A DNA stretch of 41,033 nt from the NCBI GenBank assembly GCA_024278235.1, contig JAJRTO010000046.1, positions 1 through 41,033 of the forward strand. The letters run 5' to 3'. A program made the position numbers and the translations under genes. This stretch comes from Candidatus Poribacteria bacterium (GTDB lineage Bacteria > Poribacteria > WGA-4E > JAJRTO01). Shown here piece by piece: positions 1 to 8,578 of this stretch. The notes under the pieces are model-generated. The model did not search any database. It was not told the origin of the DNA and was given only the letters and a program-made list of their open reading frames with translations. Within the stretch, counting starts at the first letter, position 1. Every line of letters begins with the position of its first letter.

Positions 1-50
1 CACATTTGACACCTCTATGTCAACACTTTTTTGCATCTTCGACACCCGAT

Positions 51-73
51 AAACCCAGATGGCATCTGGGTTT
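51..73. repeat. Perfect 10-bp inverted repeat
   Basis: Bases 51-60 (AAACCCAGAT) are exactly complementary to 64-73 across a three-base loop. A decayed version (AAACCC...ATCTAGGTTT) lies at 115-137. It sits about 180 bases beyond the selD stop and has only three T residues after the stem, so it is at best a weak terminator. The rest of 1-252 shows no convincing gene; the open frame there lacks a ribosome site and recognisable motifs. Confidence 0.5.
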
Positions 74-252
74 GGAAGGTTTCCGGAACCAAAATTACAC
101 GCGAAAATACCTTTAAACCCACGCCACATCTAGGTTTCTGGACACTTTTGCCCCATTGGAAGACCATCACAGAGCTGAGGTTCGGAAACCTGATTCATAG
201 AAGTTGGATGGACGATTTCTTAAAATTCCTCGGTTTATGTACCGGACAGGTT

Positions 253-1311
253 CTAAGGACTAATCCAAATGCGCCCTTGTTCATCCGGAATGATCTCGCC
301 AATGTTAGCGGCAATGAGCACATCGGGCCGCTGCAGTGCAGTCAACAGCGCATCGCAACGGTCCGGCGACACTGCCATCAATAGACCGCCGGAGGTCTGG
401 GCATCGCACAGTACCAATTTCTCGACTTCCGAGATAGCATCATCCCACATTATCGAATCCTCGATGTACTCCATGTTCGCATAAGATCCGCCGGGGATGT
501 AATCCTCATGTGCGAGTTCCCATACGCCTTCGATGACAGGGACTTCACTCAGTTTGATCCGCGCGCCGACTTTGCTTGCACGGGTCATCTCACGAAGATG
601 CCCTAGCAATCCAAAACCCGTTACATCTGTGGCTGCACGCACACCCACCGATATCATGGCTTCACTGGCTCCCCGGTTGAGGTGCGCCATGATGTCAATC
701 GCTCGTTGCGCGACTTCCGCCGAAGCGACATCGTTCTTGACGCCCGTGCTGATGATCCCGGTGCCAATCGGTTTGGTGAGGATAAGACGATCACCGACTT
801 GGGCCCCAGTGTTTCTGATGACCTTCGTTGGATGGACCTCTCCAACGAGCACCAGTCCATATTTGGGTTCGTCATCATCGATTGTATGCCCACCAACGAT
901 AAAGATACCCGCTTCCCGGGCTTTGTCAGCGCCTCCCTGCAAGATCTCCCGCAGGATATCGTAGGGCAAGTCTGGTGAGTTCGCAGGGAAACCGACAACG
1001 TTCAGTGCCATGAGCGGCCGGGCCCCCATCGCGTAAATATCACTCAGACTATTGGCAGCGGCAACCTGCCCAAACTCGTAGGGCGAATCGACAACGGGCG
1101 TGAAGTAATCCAACGTTACGACGAATGCTTGGTCTTCATTCAGTTGATACACTGCAGCATCATCGGCGGTTTCTGTACCAACGAGGACCTTTGAATCATC
1201 AACAACGGGCAAATGACGCAGAACCTGCGCCTCCAGATCCCCTGGATTTAACTTGCATGCTCACCCAGACTTATGGCTGAAGGAAGTCAGCTTGATCTTT
1301 TTGTGGGTCAC
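253..1311 (-). CDS. selD: Selenide, water dikinase (selenophosphate synthetase), selenocysteine-containing
   Basis: SelD makes selenophosphate from selenide and ATP, the selenium donor for selenocysteine and selenouridine synthesis. The uninterrupted frame begins only at a TTG (1212), after the catalytic N-terminus. Reading the same frame upstream through the UGA at 1263-1261 gives the family signature LTSFSHKSG-U-ACKL. From the GTG at 1311 the product is 352 residues, the usual SelD length, with U17, C19 and K20 exactly where E. coli SelD has C17, C19 and K20. Further family motifs are TADDAAVY, GGHTIDDDEPKYGL, TDVTGFGLLGH and DAQTSGGLL. The purine-rich stretch AAAGAAAGAAGAA precedes the GTG; an in-frame ATG at 1368 is the other possible start. 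The gene is divergent from the methyltransferase gene at 1631. Automated callers would truncate it at the UGA. SelD identity is certain; the selenocysteine reading is strongly supported. Confidence 0.93.
1232..1246 (-). promoter_or_regulatory. Bacterial SECIS-like hairpin after the selD UGA
   Basis: On the coding strand TCCAG-GGGAT-CTGGA forms a 5-bp stem with a five-base loop starting with G. The loop begins 20 bases after the UGA. Known bacterial SECIS elements have a short stem, a loop with G among its first two bases, and a UGA-to-loop distance of about 16-37 bases, and this hairpin fits all three. In a selenoprotein mRNA it would bind SelB and recruit Sec-tRNA. The stem is short, so this is supporting rather than independent proof. 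Confidence 0.6.
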
Positions 1312-1473
1312 GACAGTTCTTCTTTCTTTTGTGCACTCATACTCCGACTTGATCGTCGCCCATATCATCGGGAGTTTCTCAGACGGCTCGATAGCCAGGA
1401 AAAGCTCCAGATTTTAGATCTCCGGGTGATATTGCCATGATCATGAGTTACCACCCGTGTCCAACTATCGTTT

Positions 1474-1502
1474 AGTGTATCAGCTTTGCCCGTTGAATGC
1501 AA
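1474..1502 (-). promoter_or_regulatory. Possible selD promoter
   Basis: On the minus strand TTGCAT, 17 bases, TACACT. The -35 matches consensus only in its first three bases, and the implied leader is about 160 bases. It overlaps the 16-base direct repeats at 1502-1544. Weak candidate. Confidence 0.25.
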
Positions 1503-1544
1503 CACAAATATGGCAGGTGTTCCACAACACACAAATATGGCAGG
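1502..1544. repeat. 16-bp direct repeat, period 27
   Basis: ACACAAATATGGCAGG occurs exactly at 1502-1517 and 1529-1544, between the divergent selD and methyltransferase genes and just upstream of the latter's promoter. Two identical sites 27 bases apart could be regulator binding sites; a chance local duplication is also possible. Confidence 0.6.
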
Positions 1545-1564
1545 AATCAGGAATGCAAATATCA

Positions 1565-1593
1565 TTGACCCCGGAGCGAAAGGTTGCTAGAAT
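1565..1593 (+). promoter_or_regulatory. Sigma-70-type promoter of the methyltransferase gene
   Basis: TTGACC (1565-1570), a 17-base spacer and TAGAAT (1588-1593). The predicted transcript start near 1600 lies between earlier in-frame ATGs and the ATG at 1631, so it supports 1631 as the real start. Confidence 0.6.
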
Positions 1594-1630
1594 GATCTCA
1601 CGTTGTCGGTCGGACACAGGAGACAGTGAC

Positions 1631-2659
1631 ATGCAAATAGACTACAAGATGACATCCAAGCGCAGGTTCCTATCGGGTATCCTGGGTGGTCGAGTCGACC
1701 GTCCACCCGTAGCGAGTGTAACCTCAGTCGCCAACATCGAGCAGATGGAGATGACCGGTGCCTTCTTTCCGGACGCGCATCTGGATGGTGAAAAAATGGC
1801 GCGTCTTGCCGCTGGTGCGCATGAGTATCTGGGGTATGATGCCATCATGCCCTATTTCAGCGTCCAGGCCGAGGCTGCTGCTCTCGGATGTGAAATGGAC
1901 TGGGGGGATATGGAAAACATGCCGGTGGAGCGTTCTCATCCCTGGTCTGAGCCTGAAGATGTGCGCATTCCCAACGATTTTCTCAAGGCCCCCTCGATCA
2001 AGGCCGTTCTGGATGCCCTGCGGATACTGCGAAGTGGATATGGTGATCAGGTCGCGATTGTCGGTAAGGTGATGGGCCCCTGGACGCTGGCGTATCACAT
2101 GCATGGCATCAACGACTTCTTACTGGAAACGCTCACCGAGCCAGACAAGATACGCCATTTCCTCGACAGACTCAAGGAGATCCCGGTACTGTTTGGTAGA
2201 GCACAGATGGAAGCGGGTGCGGATGTGCTCTGTCTGGCCGATCATGCCACGGGAGACCTGGTGAGCCCAACCATGTATCATGACTTTCTGTTGCCTTACC
2301 ACCAGGAGTTGACCCAGAGGCTCGGCTGCCCCATGGTACTGCATATCTGTGGTAACACGCTCGACAGGATGCACTCCATCTGCGAATCAGGATTCGACTG
2401 CTTCCACTTCGATTCCAAAGTCGATGCCCAGGATGCTATGGAGGTGATCGCCGGTCGGATATCGCTCATGGGCAACGTGAACAATCCTGAGATCCTTCTC
2501 AGTGGAACGCCTGAGCAGGTTGCCGAACAGACCCGATATGCGATGGAATCGGGAGTTCAGGTGATCGGGCCCGAATGTGCCATCCCACTGCAGACGCCTC
2601 TTGAGAATCTCAGGATGATCGCCCACATGGTGCAGACGGCAAGGGTGATCCATGAATGA
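1631..2659 (+). CDS. Uroporphyrinogen decarboxylase/MtaA-family methylcobamide methyltransferase-like protein
   Basis: A 342-residue cytoplasmic TIM-barrel protein of the MtaA/MtbA/CmuA branch of the UroD superfamily, which moves methyl groups between corrinoid proteins and thiols. The zinc-ligand pattern is present: H238-I-C240-G and C316 within GPECAIPLQTPLENL, the usual GP-C-P-TP-N ending. Start chosen at ATG 1631 because AGGAGA ends seven bases upstream and a promoter lies at 1565-1593; the frame is open back to 1457 but those codons precede the predicted transcript start. The gene overlaps the EamA transporter by eight bases, implying co-translation. No corrinoid protein or MtaB/MtbB partner is visible in the window, so the substrate is unknown, and a non-methanogenic demethylation role is only inferred. 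Confidence 0.85.
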   Translation: MQIDYKMTSKRRFLSGILGGRVDRPPVASVTSVANIEQMEMTGAFFPDAHLDGEKMARLAAGAHEYLGYDAIMPYFSVQAEAAALGCEMDWGDMENMPVERSHPWSEPEDVRIPNDFLKAPSIKAVLDALRILRSGYGDQVAIVGKVMGPWTLAYHMHGINDFLLETLTEPDKIRHFLDRLKEIPVLFGRAQMEAGADVLCLADHATGDLVSPTMYHDFLLPYHQELTQRLGCPMVLHICGNTLDRMHSICESGFDCFHFDSKVDAQDAMEVIAGRISLMGNVNNPEILLSGTPEQVAEQTRYAMESGVQVIGPECAIPLQTPLENLRMIAHMVQTARVIHE

Positions 2660-3551
2660 TGGACAGGTTTCCCGGATCCGCCTGCTGCTCAGCCTGGCGA
2701 TCGGCGTTGTGGCCATCTCGTTCGCAGCCGTTCTTATCCGCTTTGCACAGGCTGATGGTGTCCCGACTCTATCCATTGCCACATGGCGGCTCACCTTCAC
2801 CTCTCTTGTACTGCTGCCTTATGGCTGGTTCACTCATCGCAATGAGATCCGAGATCTCTCATCGCGGGAGTGGGTTCTGCTCATCGCATCCGGTATCTTC
2901 CTCGGACTCCACTTTGCCACGTGGATAGTATCGCTGGGATACACTTCTGTTACGAGTTCCGTGGTTCTGGTGTCCATGGGCCCTCTCTTCGTGGGGCTTG
3001 GCTCATGGATGTTTCTGAAAGAACGCCCGGGCTTTCGGGTGATCACCGGCATCATCATTGCGGCGACCGGCAGTATCATCATCAGTTGGAACGATTTCAG
3101 CAAAGGACAGGATCAACTGCTCGGCGATCTCCTGGCTCTGACAGGGGCCGTCATGATAGCAGGATATTTGATGATCGGTCGTCGAGTGCGCGCTCAACGT
3201 TCGTTGACAGCATATATCGCCCCCGTCTATGGCATCGCCATGCTCACCTTGCTCGTCATTGCGCTTGTTGGCAACCAACCGATGTTCGGCTTTCGAAGGT
3301 CTGCCTACGGCTGGATGCTGTTGCTCGGTTTAGTTCCTCAACTGATTGGGCATTCGACCCTGAACTGGGCGTTGCGTCATCTTACTGCCACCTATGTGTC
3401 ACTCATCACATTGAGCGAACCGTTGGGGTCGAGCGCGTTGGCCTATTTCATCCTCGGAGAGACGATTTCATGGCTCATTGCCGTCGGTGGTCTCCTGACT
3501 CTGGTGGGCATCGTCATCGCCTCCCGATCCGAGATTACCGATCCAGGATAA
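2652..3551 (+). CDS. EamA/DMT-superfamily inner-membrane transporter
   Basis: A 299-residue hydrophobic protein with about ten membrane segments arranged as two EamA repeats, typical of drug/metabolite transporters of the RhaT/YdcZ/RarD type. Family features visible are AVLIRFAQADGVPTLSIATWRL in the first repeat (broken here as AVLIRFAQADG and SIATWRL), SVVLVSMGPLFVGLGSW, and in the second repeat LITLSEPLGSSALAYFILGE, the usual 'P-hinge' segment. The ATG at 2652 lies inside the end of the methyltransferase gene, so the two are probably one transcript. The substrate cannot be told from sequence; export of a small metabolite related to the upstream methyltransferase is only a guess. Confidence 0.85.
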   Translation: MNDGQVSRIRLLLSLAIGVVAISFAAVLIRFAQADGVPTLSIATWRLTFTSLVLLPYGWFTHRNEIRDLSSREWVLLIASGIFLGLHFATWIVSLGYTSVTSSVVLVSMGPLFVGLGSWMFLKERPGFRVITGIIIAATGSIIISWNDFSKGQDQLLGDLLALTGAVMIAGYLMIGRRVRAQRSLTAYIAPVYGIAMLTLLVIALVGNQPMFGFRRSAYGWMLLLGLVPQLIGHSTLNWALRHLTATYVSLITLSEPLGSSALAYFILGETISWLIAVGGLLTLVGIVIASRSEITDPG

Positions 3552-3556
3552 ACCTG

Positions 3557-3766
3557 ATGAACTTTTCATACAGCAGATCCATCTCTCAATGGACCGTCGA
3601 AAAGATCAGCGACCGTCTGGGCATATCAACCGCAATCTACCAGAGAAGTCGCTTGTGCGCTCGACATATCGCTGCAATACGGGGGATGGGAATCACCCGT
3701 ATCGAACTCTCGATCATCACCGGTTGTCTGGATTACAACGATCGGCGTCTCGCTGTCCATTCATGA
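3557..3766 (+). pseudogene. Remnant of a sugar-phosphate isomerase/epimerase-type TIM-barrel gene
   Basis: The 69-codon frame begins right after the EamA stop. Its product (MNFSYSRSISQWTVEKISDRL... then GMGITRIELSIITGCLDYND) resembles only the first strand-helix units of xylose-isomerase-like/AP-endonuclease-2 family proteins, which normally have 270-320 residues. After CLDYND the frame runs into RRLAVHS and a stop. In a neighbouring frame the following bases read GVSLSIHET, like the next beta-strand of the same fold, suggesting an internal deletion or frameshift. There is no good ribosome site. A short functional peptide cannot be excluded. Confidence 0.45.
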
Positions 3767-3798
3767 GACAGCTCCTGGCATTTGACATCACAGAACAG

Positions 3799-3838
3799 AA
3801 AAAACGCTGGCATCCTCGAAAGCATGCCAGCGTTTTTT
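3799..3838. terminator. Bidirectional intrinsic terminator
   Basis: AAAAAACGCTGGCAT (3799-3813) pairs perfectly with ATGCCAGCGTTTTTT (3824-3838) across a ten-base loop. The GC-rich core is flanked by A6 and T8, so it can stop transcripts from both sides. It lies between the plus-strand methyltransferase/EamA unit and the minus-strand TPR gene ending at 3856. Confidence 0.92.
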
Positions 3839-3855
3839 TTGGTCGTTCAAGCGGA

Positions 3856-5451
3856 TTAGTTGCCTTCATGCACCTCAAGTGATTTCAGGTACACGAAGAT
3901 CTCCGTGTAACGCTTCTCAGCGTAGTCACGGGCTTGTTGTACTTGCTCATAGGGAGCCGGCTTATTGATGGGATACTTGTCGAGTAGATACTTGTAAGCT
4001 TCCATCGCCTTTTCCCAATTCTCCATCACAACGTAGCTCTCGGCAATTTGGATATAGCCGATATCGGCCAGGGGAGCATTTGGGAATTGCTCCGCAAGGT
4101 CTTCGAAGACCTTGATGACATCCATGAGCTTCTGGTTCCGTGCTTCATCTGCGAGGAGTTTCGCACTGTCGAGCATATCCTTACCACGCGTATAGATGTC
4201 GCGTGTGAGCAGATCTTCAGTCTCGACAATGTACTCTTTCGCCAGACGCTGAGATTCCGGCTTGATCCCGGGCAGTTCAGAAGCACGCTGATAGGCTTCC
4301 AACGCGAGACGATAGAACCGTTCTCGCTCCTCAGAGGAAATGTCCGTGTTCGAGCCCTGATTGAAGTAGTTGTTCCCGACATTGATGAAGGCATCCGGTG
4401 CATACTGGCTATCGGGATATTCATTTGCCAGGATCTCATTCAACTCATAGACCTTGCTCAGGTTTGCATCCCGGTTCTTAACATCACCCTGGGATTCCGC
4501 CATGTCTGCTATCAGTTGATAACAGGTCGCCATCGCGTAGAGGGAATCCGCAGCGCTTTCGTGCTGAACATCCATCTGCCGCACCTTTTCGTACTCCTGG
4601 ATGGCTGTCACATAATCCTGGGCAGCATAAAAGGATTCCCCTGCCTGGTATTGCCACAGAGGAGCGTCTTCGTCTTTCGGGAAACGACGCACGAGATCCT
4701 TGAACGTAGCAGCCGCCTGATTGAAGATCATGGGATCCAGTTCAGCCATACGCGCCAGTTCAAAGTACGATGAACCGACATAGGTGAGGGCATCCCGGAC
4801 GTTTTTCTGGATCTCCGAATCCTGGGCAACGCCCTTGAAATATCCCTGATCCGCAAGTTTCACGAAAGTCTCGAGAAGCGGGATCGCATTTTGCAGATCG
4901 GACTGGAATCGGAGGAAGTAGTAAAGCTGACCCGACTGGAACAACGAGTGCATCACAAAGGCTCGTGAACTTTGCTCGAGCTGATCCAGAGGCTGGGCCA
5001 ATTCATAAATCTGGGCATAAGCACTCGCGGTCTCACGGACAGAGTTCTTGTATTCTTCCGTGGGAACCTGATTTTGCAGGCTCTGCCTTATTTTGTCTGT
5101 CTTCAGAGCAAGCATATAGGACAATTGATACTGCGCTTGCAGTTTCTGAGCGATGGGGATGTTGGCATCCGCAAGAGCCATATCCCTTGCCTTTTGGGCC
5201 TCCGTAATTGCAGCTTCCAGGTTGCCCGTCTTGATCAACAGATCGGAACGACGTACCATCGCATCGGAAACCATGTCGCGGATGGTGCTGTGCTGACTAC
5301 CCGAATACTCTGAAACCAGATTGGTGAATGCTTGCAGTGCATTCTGCGTTTCGTTCAGGTTGTTCTGGTAGATGAGTCCCATACGATAGTAGGACTGTGC
5401 GCGTGTCAGTTCATCCTGGGATGTTTCGATAGCCTTCTGATAATTCACCAC
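3856..5451 (-). CDS. C-terminal part of a giant TPR protein (gene broken)
   Basis: The 531-codon frame holds tandem tetratricopeptide-like repeats with the W/Y-A-Y-P spacing typical of YbgF/BamD-like proteins, for example NWEKAMEAYKYLLDKYP. The GTG at 5451 is not a natural start: two codons upstream is an in-frame TAA (5457-5455), and beyond it the same repeat reading continues (AIAYAYDDQLQNYD). With 5751-8489 it forms one ancestral gene: 3856-8489 is 4634 bases, one short of 1545 codons, so one lost base plus two stops explain the break. Alone it has no signal peptide. It may be expressed from an internal start, be dead, or be an assembly artefact. TPR arrays are protein-binding scaffolds; the partner is unknown. 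Confidence 0.75.
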   Translation of the reverse strand: MVNYQKAIETSQDELTRAQSYYRMGLIYQNNLNETQNALQAFTNLVSEYSGSQHSTIRDMVSDAMVRRSDLLIKTGNLEAAITEAQKARDMALADANIPIAQKLQAQYQLSYMLALKTDKIRQSLQNQVPTEEYKNSVRETASAYAQIYELAQPLDQLEQSSRAFVMHSLFQSGQLYYFLRFQSDLQNAIPLLETFVKLADQGYFKGVAQDSEIQKNVRDALTYVGSSYFELARMAELDPMIFNQAAATFKDLVRRFPKDEDAPLWQYQAGESFYAAQDYVTAIQEYEKVRQMDVQHESAADSLYAMATCYQLIADMAESQGDVKNRDANLSKVYELNEILANEYPDSQYAPDAFINVGNNYFNQGSNTDISSEERERFYRLALEAYQRASELPGIKPESQRLAKEYIVETEDLLTRDIYTRGKDMLDSAKLLADEARNQKLMDVIKVFEDLAEQFPNAPLADIGYIQIAESYVVMENWEKAMEAYKYLLDKYPINKPAPYEQVQQARDYAEKRYTEIFVYLKSLEVHEGN

Positions 5452-5826
5452 AGCTTAGTCGTAGTTCTGGAGCTGATCATCATAGGCATAAGCGATAGCA
5501 AAATAGGATGCACCAAGCGTCTGCGCATCGGTGGAATTGGCAATCAGATACTAATACTCGCGAATAGCTTCGGGGTGTTTCCCTTGACTCGCATAGAGTT
5601 CCGCCAGTTGAGTATGCGCCTGATAGACAATCGGTTTGCGATCCTCTTTTGTGACCTGATCCTCAAACCCGATGACCTTCTGGAACGCTGCTGTCGCGGC
5701 AGAGACATCCTGGAGTCGAAAATAAGCAAGCCCCTGGGTATAGTAGATACTCACGGACATATCGGCGTCGAGCTTGCCTTTGGTCGCTTCATCAGCAGCG
5801 GCGGCGGCGGCACGATAGTGGGCGCC
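5452..5826 (-). pseudogene. Disrupted middle segment of the giant TPR gene
   Basis: Between the two long TPR frames the TPR reading continues but is broken three times. Near 5822-5826 a base appears missing: restoring one G after GTA AAG gives KGAHYRAAAAAADEA and leads into MSVSIYYTQGLAYF (5760 down). An amber TAG at 5553-5551 follows HPEAIREY, and an ochre TAA at 5457-5455 follows LQNYD. A 31-codon open TPR segment lies between the stops. Both stops could come from glutamine codons by single C-to-T changes (CAG to TAG, CAA to TAA). Other genes here end normally at TAG and TAA, so reassignment of these codons is not supported. Confidence 0.75.
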
Positions 5827-8489
5827 TTTACCGCTGGATCCGTGGCGGCTTCCCCTTGCTTGAATTCACACACCGCAATCTGATAGTAAGCGATGGGGAC
5901 ATTCTCACTCGTTGGGAAATCCTCGATGAGTTTGCGATATTCGGGGACGGCTTCCGCAAAGCGATCCGCACCAAACAGGATGTGACCGATCTTCAATTGA
6001 GCGACCGCACGGGATTCTTCCTGAATCGTTGGCGTTCCAACCACCTTACGCAAACCTGCAACCAGGGCATCCGCAATTTCCGCTGAATCCTGGGTGGCCT
6101 CCATCGCCTCAATACGCCGGACTTCAATTTCGGCAAGACGTGTACGGACCTTGGAGTCTTCGATATCCCCGAATTGTGCGTTTGCGGCATCCGAAATCTC
6201 GATCACTTTCGCCCAGTGCACAGGGTCATTGACTGCGAGTTCCTTGTAGGCAAGTATCTGACCGAAGTAGGCCTCGACGACATTGGGACTTTCGGGGTAA
6301 TTATCAATCACTAACTGGAAGGCAGCCAGTGCTTTCTGCATGTCCTCCGGCGACTTCTGTCCACGCTCGCCAATGCTGTAGTAGCACAGACCGACCAGAT
6401 ACTGAGCGTCATCAGCGAATTCGCCCTGAGGGTTACGAGCGACAACAGCCGCGTACTGGTCTGCTGCTTCGTTATAACGTTCCTGATTCCTCAGCAGATC
6501 CGCGAGTTTGATCTCAGCAAGGGATTTGGTATCCGCTGAGAAACTATTATCAGTGAGTACCTGTTGATATTTCTCGATGCCTTTGGAGGCATTGCCTTCC
6601 TGCACAAACGTCTCTGCGGTCAGCAACTGAACACGTTCGTAATTGTCATAACCAGGCTGGAACTTGGCATACACATCCCGTGCATTTTGCCATTCCTTCA
6701 GCTTCTCATAAGTGAGCGCTTGATTGAGCAGACAGTTCTCGACCATCTGGGCCCGCTCTGGGAAATCCTGGCTCATGTCGAAATTAACGAGGAACTTGTC
6801 AACGGCTTCTTCATATGCTGCCACTGATTTCCGGAGATACTCCTCGTTGAATGCAACGTCTTTGTCATCTTCCTCGTAACCTTCCGGTTTTGCAAGGTTA
6901 TAGTAGGAAAGACCTTGCTGGAATTTTGCACTGAGTTTGAGCAGATGGAACTGAGGAAGATCACGGTAATCAGCCCAAACCTTCGCATATTCAGCCGCGG
7001 CGATCTCATAGTGTTTCACAGCCGTGGCGTAGTCCCCATCTTTCAGGGCATCCCCTGCGATCTGGAACTGGATATCTCCGAGTTTGGTCTGGATTTCCGC
7101 AGCTTGTAATGCGAAGTCTTCATCATCCTTGCGCTTCGCGATGAATTCCGCACCAACGCGTTGGACTTCATCGTTCCGCCCCATTTCGCTCAGGGTCCAG
7201 ATAGCACCGTAAAGTGCGTGAGGCGTGAATTGATCGTTCGGATATTCGTCGAGAACACGCTGATACCATGTGAGACCGGTTGCGAAGGCTTCCTGATCGT
7301 CTGTCGTGCGACCTAACTGGTAATAGCCTTCACCAATCTGGAAGATGGCATAGGGAACATATTCCGGCGGGTCGCTATGGTCATCGAGGAACTGCTTGTA
7401 GGAGGCAATCGATTCATTCCATGATTCGAGCTTGAAGTAACTATCCCCGATGCCGATCTTTGCCTCTGGAATGTGCGGGCTCTGAGGATACTCGTTCAGG
7501 AGTGTCTGATATGCCACCACCGCGTTCTGGAAGTCCCCTTCATCGAAATACACCCGGGCAATTTCATTCTGTATTTCTGAACGAAGCTCCGGATTGTTGG
7601 TATTTTGAAGGGCCAGTTCGTAGTTCTGGCGGGCATTATCATAATCTTTTTGCTTGGCGTAGATCGCGCCGAGGTCGAAATAGGCAGCCGTGACGAATTG
7701 ACTCTGGGGAAATTCTGAAATGAACTCATTGTAACGGTCGATTGCCGACTGGTCATTTCCGAGCATACGTTCGCAGAACGCCGCCTTATAACGAGCTTCT
7801 GGCTGCAGATCCTTGAAGATACGGAACTCTTCACTCGCAAGACGGTCAAATTCGATCCGTGCTTGTTCGTAGTTATCTTCCTTCAGGAAGGACTGGGCGA
7901 TCAACTGCTGAGCATCATCTTTGTATTCAGAGTTCGGAAAATTATCCAGGATCTCTTTGAAACCTTTACGGGCTTGCGGATAGTCTTCGATCTGGAAATT
8001 CAGCTTCCCGAGAGCATACCAGGCATTCTCAACAAAGATGCTTTGTGGGAAGTTGTCGATCAGTTCCTGGAATTTTGGGCGAGCTTCTTCATACATATCC
8101 TGTCGGAATAGGATATGGCCCCACAGGTAGATGATACCTTCCCGATGCTTAGGAACCGTAGCCGTTTGGTAGATCTCCTTGATGATGTCCTCCGCCTGGG
8201 AATACAGCGATATGTCCCCCTGCTGAGCCCAGTTGGCATACGAAACAGCGATACGGTACTTCGCCAGTGTGGTGAAGTCCTCGTCGATCACCTTGGTGTC
8301 AACCAGGGGCTTCGTGCTCTCCTCAAGAGCTTCTTCATATTTTGCGATCGCTTCACTGAAGTTACCGGCCTGGCGCAATGTTTCTGCCTCATTATAGAGG
8401 TCTTCGACCCTCTTGGAACTTCCTGTGGGCCAAAACAGAACGACAGCAAGAGCGATACCTGCAACGATTCCCAGTATTTTGGGATTCAT
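5751..8489 (-). CDS. N-terminal part of a giant membrane-anchored TPR protein
   Basis: The start at 8489 has AAAGGAG ten bases upstream. Residues 4-20 (KILGIVAGIALAVVLFW) form a single signal-anchor helix, so the rest probably lies in the periplasm. Then come about 20 tandem TPR-like units of 35-40 residues with a conserved A--Y---L--YP core, for example ARPKFQELIDNFPQS and YPQARKGFKEILDNFPNS. The last 25 residues (PTIVPPPPLLMKRPKASS...) are out of frame, produced by the frameshift near 5822-5826. It follows the ECF sigma/anti-sigma pair on the same strand by about 90 bases and resembles the TPR lipoprotein at 10126, suggesting related envelope scaffolds. The intact product would have been about 1544 residues. 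Confidence 0.85.
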   Translation of the reverse strand: MNPKILGIVAGIALAVVLFWPTGSSKRVEDLYNEAETLRQAGNFSEAIAKYEEALEESTKPLVDTKVIDEDFTTLAKYRIAVSYANWAQQGDISLYSQAEDIIKEIYQTATVPKHREGIIYLWGHILFRQDMYEEARPKFQELIDNFPQSIFVENAWYALGKLNFQIEDYPQARKGFKEILDNFPNSEYKDDAQQLIAQSFLKEDNYEQARIEFDRLASEEFRIFKDLQPEARYKAAFCERMLGNDQSAIDRYNEFISEFPQSQFVTAAYFDLGAIYAKQKDYDNARQNYELALQNTNNPELRSEIQNEIARVYFDEGDFQNAVVAYQTLLNEYPQSPHIPEAKIGIGDSYFKLESWNESIASYKQFLDDHSDPPEYVPYAIFQIGEGYYQLGRTTDDQEAFATGLTWYQRVLDEYPNDQFTPHALYGAIWTLSEMGRNDEVQRVGAEFIAKRKDDEDFALQAAEIQTKLGDIQFQIAGDALKDGDYATAVKHYEIAAAEYAKVWADYRDLPQFHLLKLSAKFQQGLSYYNLAKPEGYEEDDKDVAFNEEYLRKSVAAYEEAVDKFLVNFDMSQDFPERAQMVENCLLNQALTYEKLKEWQNARDVYAKFQPGYDNYERVQLLTAETFVQEGNASKGIEKYQQVLTDNSFSADTKSLAEIKLADLLRNQERYNEAADQYAAVVARNPQGEFADDAQYLVGLCYYSIGERGQKSPEDMQKALAAFQLVIDNYPESPNVVEAYFGQILAYKELAVNDPVHWAKVIEISDAANAQFGDIEDSKVRTRLAEIEVRRIEAMEATQDSAEIADALVAGLRKVVGTPTIQEESRAVAQLKIGHILFGADRFAEAVPEYRKLIEDFPTSENVPIAYYQIAVCEFKQGEAATDPAVKAPTIVPPPPLLMKRPKASSTPICP

Positions 8490-8537
8490 AGCAACGATAC
8501 TCCTTTCATCAAATCCTTTTGATCTCGAATTGCAGAT

Positions 8538-8561
8538 GACGGGCTAAGAAATCCCGGTTCC
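8538..8561 (-). promoter_or_regulatory. Possible ECF-type promoter before the giant TPR gene
   Basis: On the minus strand GGAAC (8561-8557), 15 bases, CGTC (8541-8538), about 50 bases before the TPR start. This resembles the GGAAC/CGTC pattern recognised by several ECF sigma factors. It lies just behind the anti-sigma gene, which makes regulation by the neighbouring sigma factor attractive, but a single short match is weak. Confidence 0.25.
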
Positions 8562-8578
8562 GCATTCCGAATTGGTAG

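Noticed and set aside
51-73. selD terminator
   Set aside because: The stem is perfect but has no T-tract and is about 180 bases from the stop.
31-384. Protein gene at the window's left edge
   Set aside because: Plus-strand frame overlaps the selD C-terminus and the hairpin, with no ribosome site or motif.
1457-1630. 58 extra N-terminal codons of the methyltransferase gene
   Set aside because: They lie upstream of a good promoter (1565-1593) and ribosome site, and contain no family sequence.
5551-5553. TAG/TAA reassigned to glutamine
   Set aside because: Other genes here end at TAG (selD, DUF4091, tail-anchored) and TAA (fusA, alcohol dehydrogenase, EamA) at normal positions.
5800-5830. Programmed frameshift in the TPR gene
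   Set aside because: No slippery heptamer followed by a stable structure, and two further in-frame stops downstream make recoding of all three unlikely.
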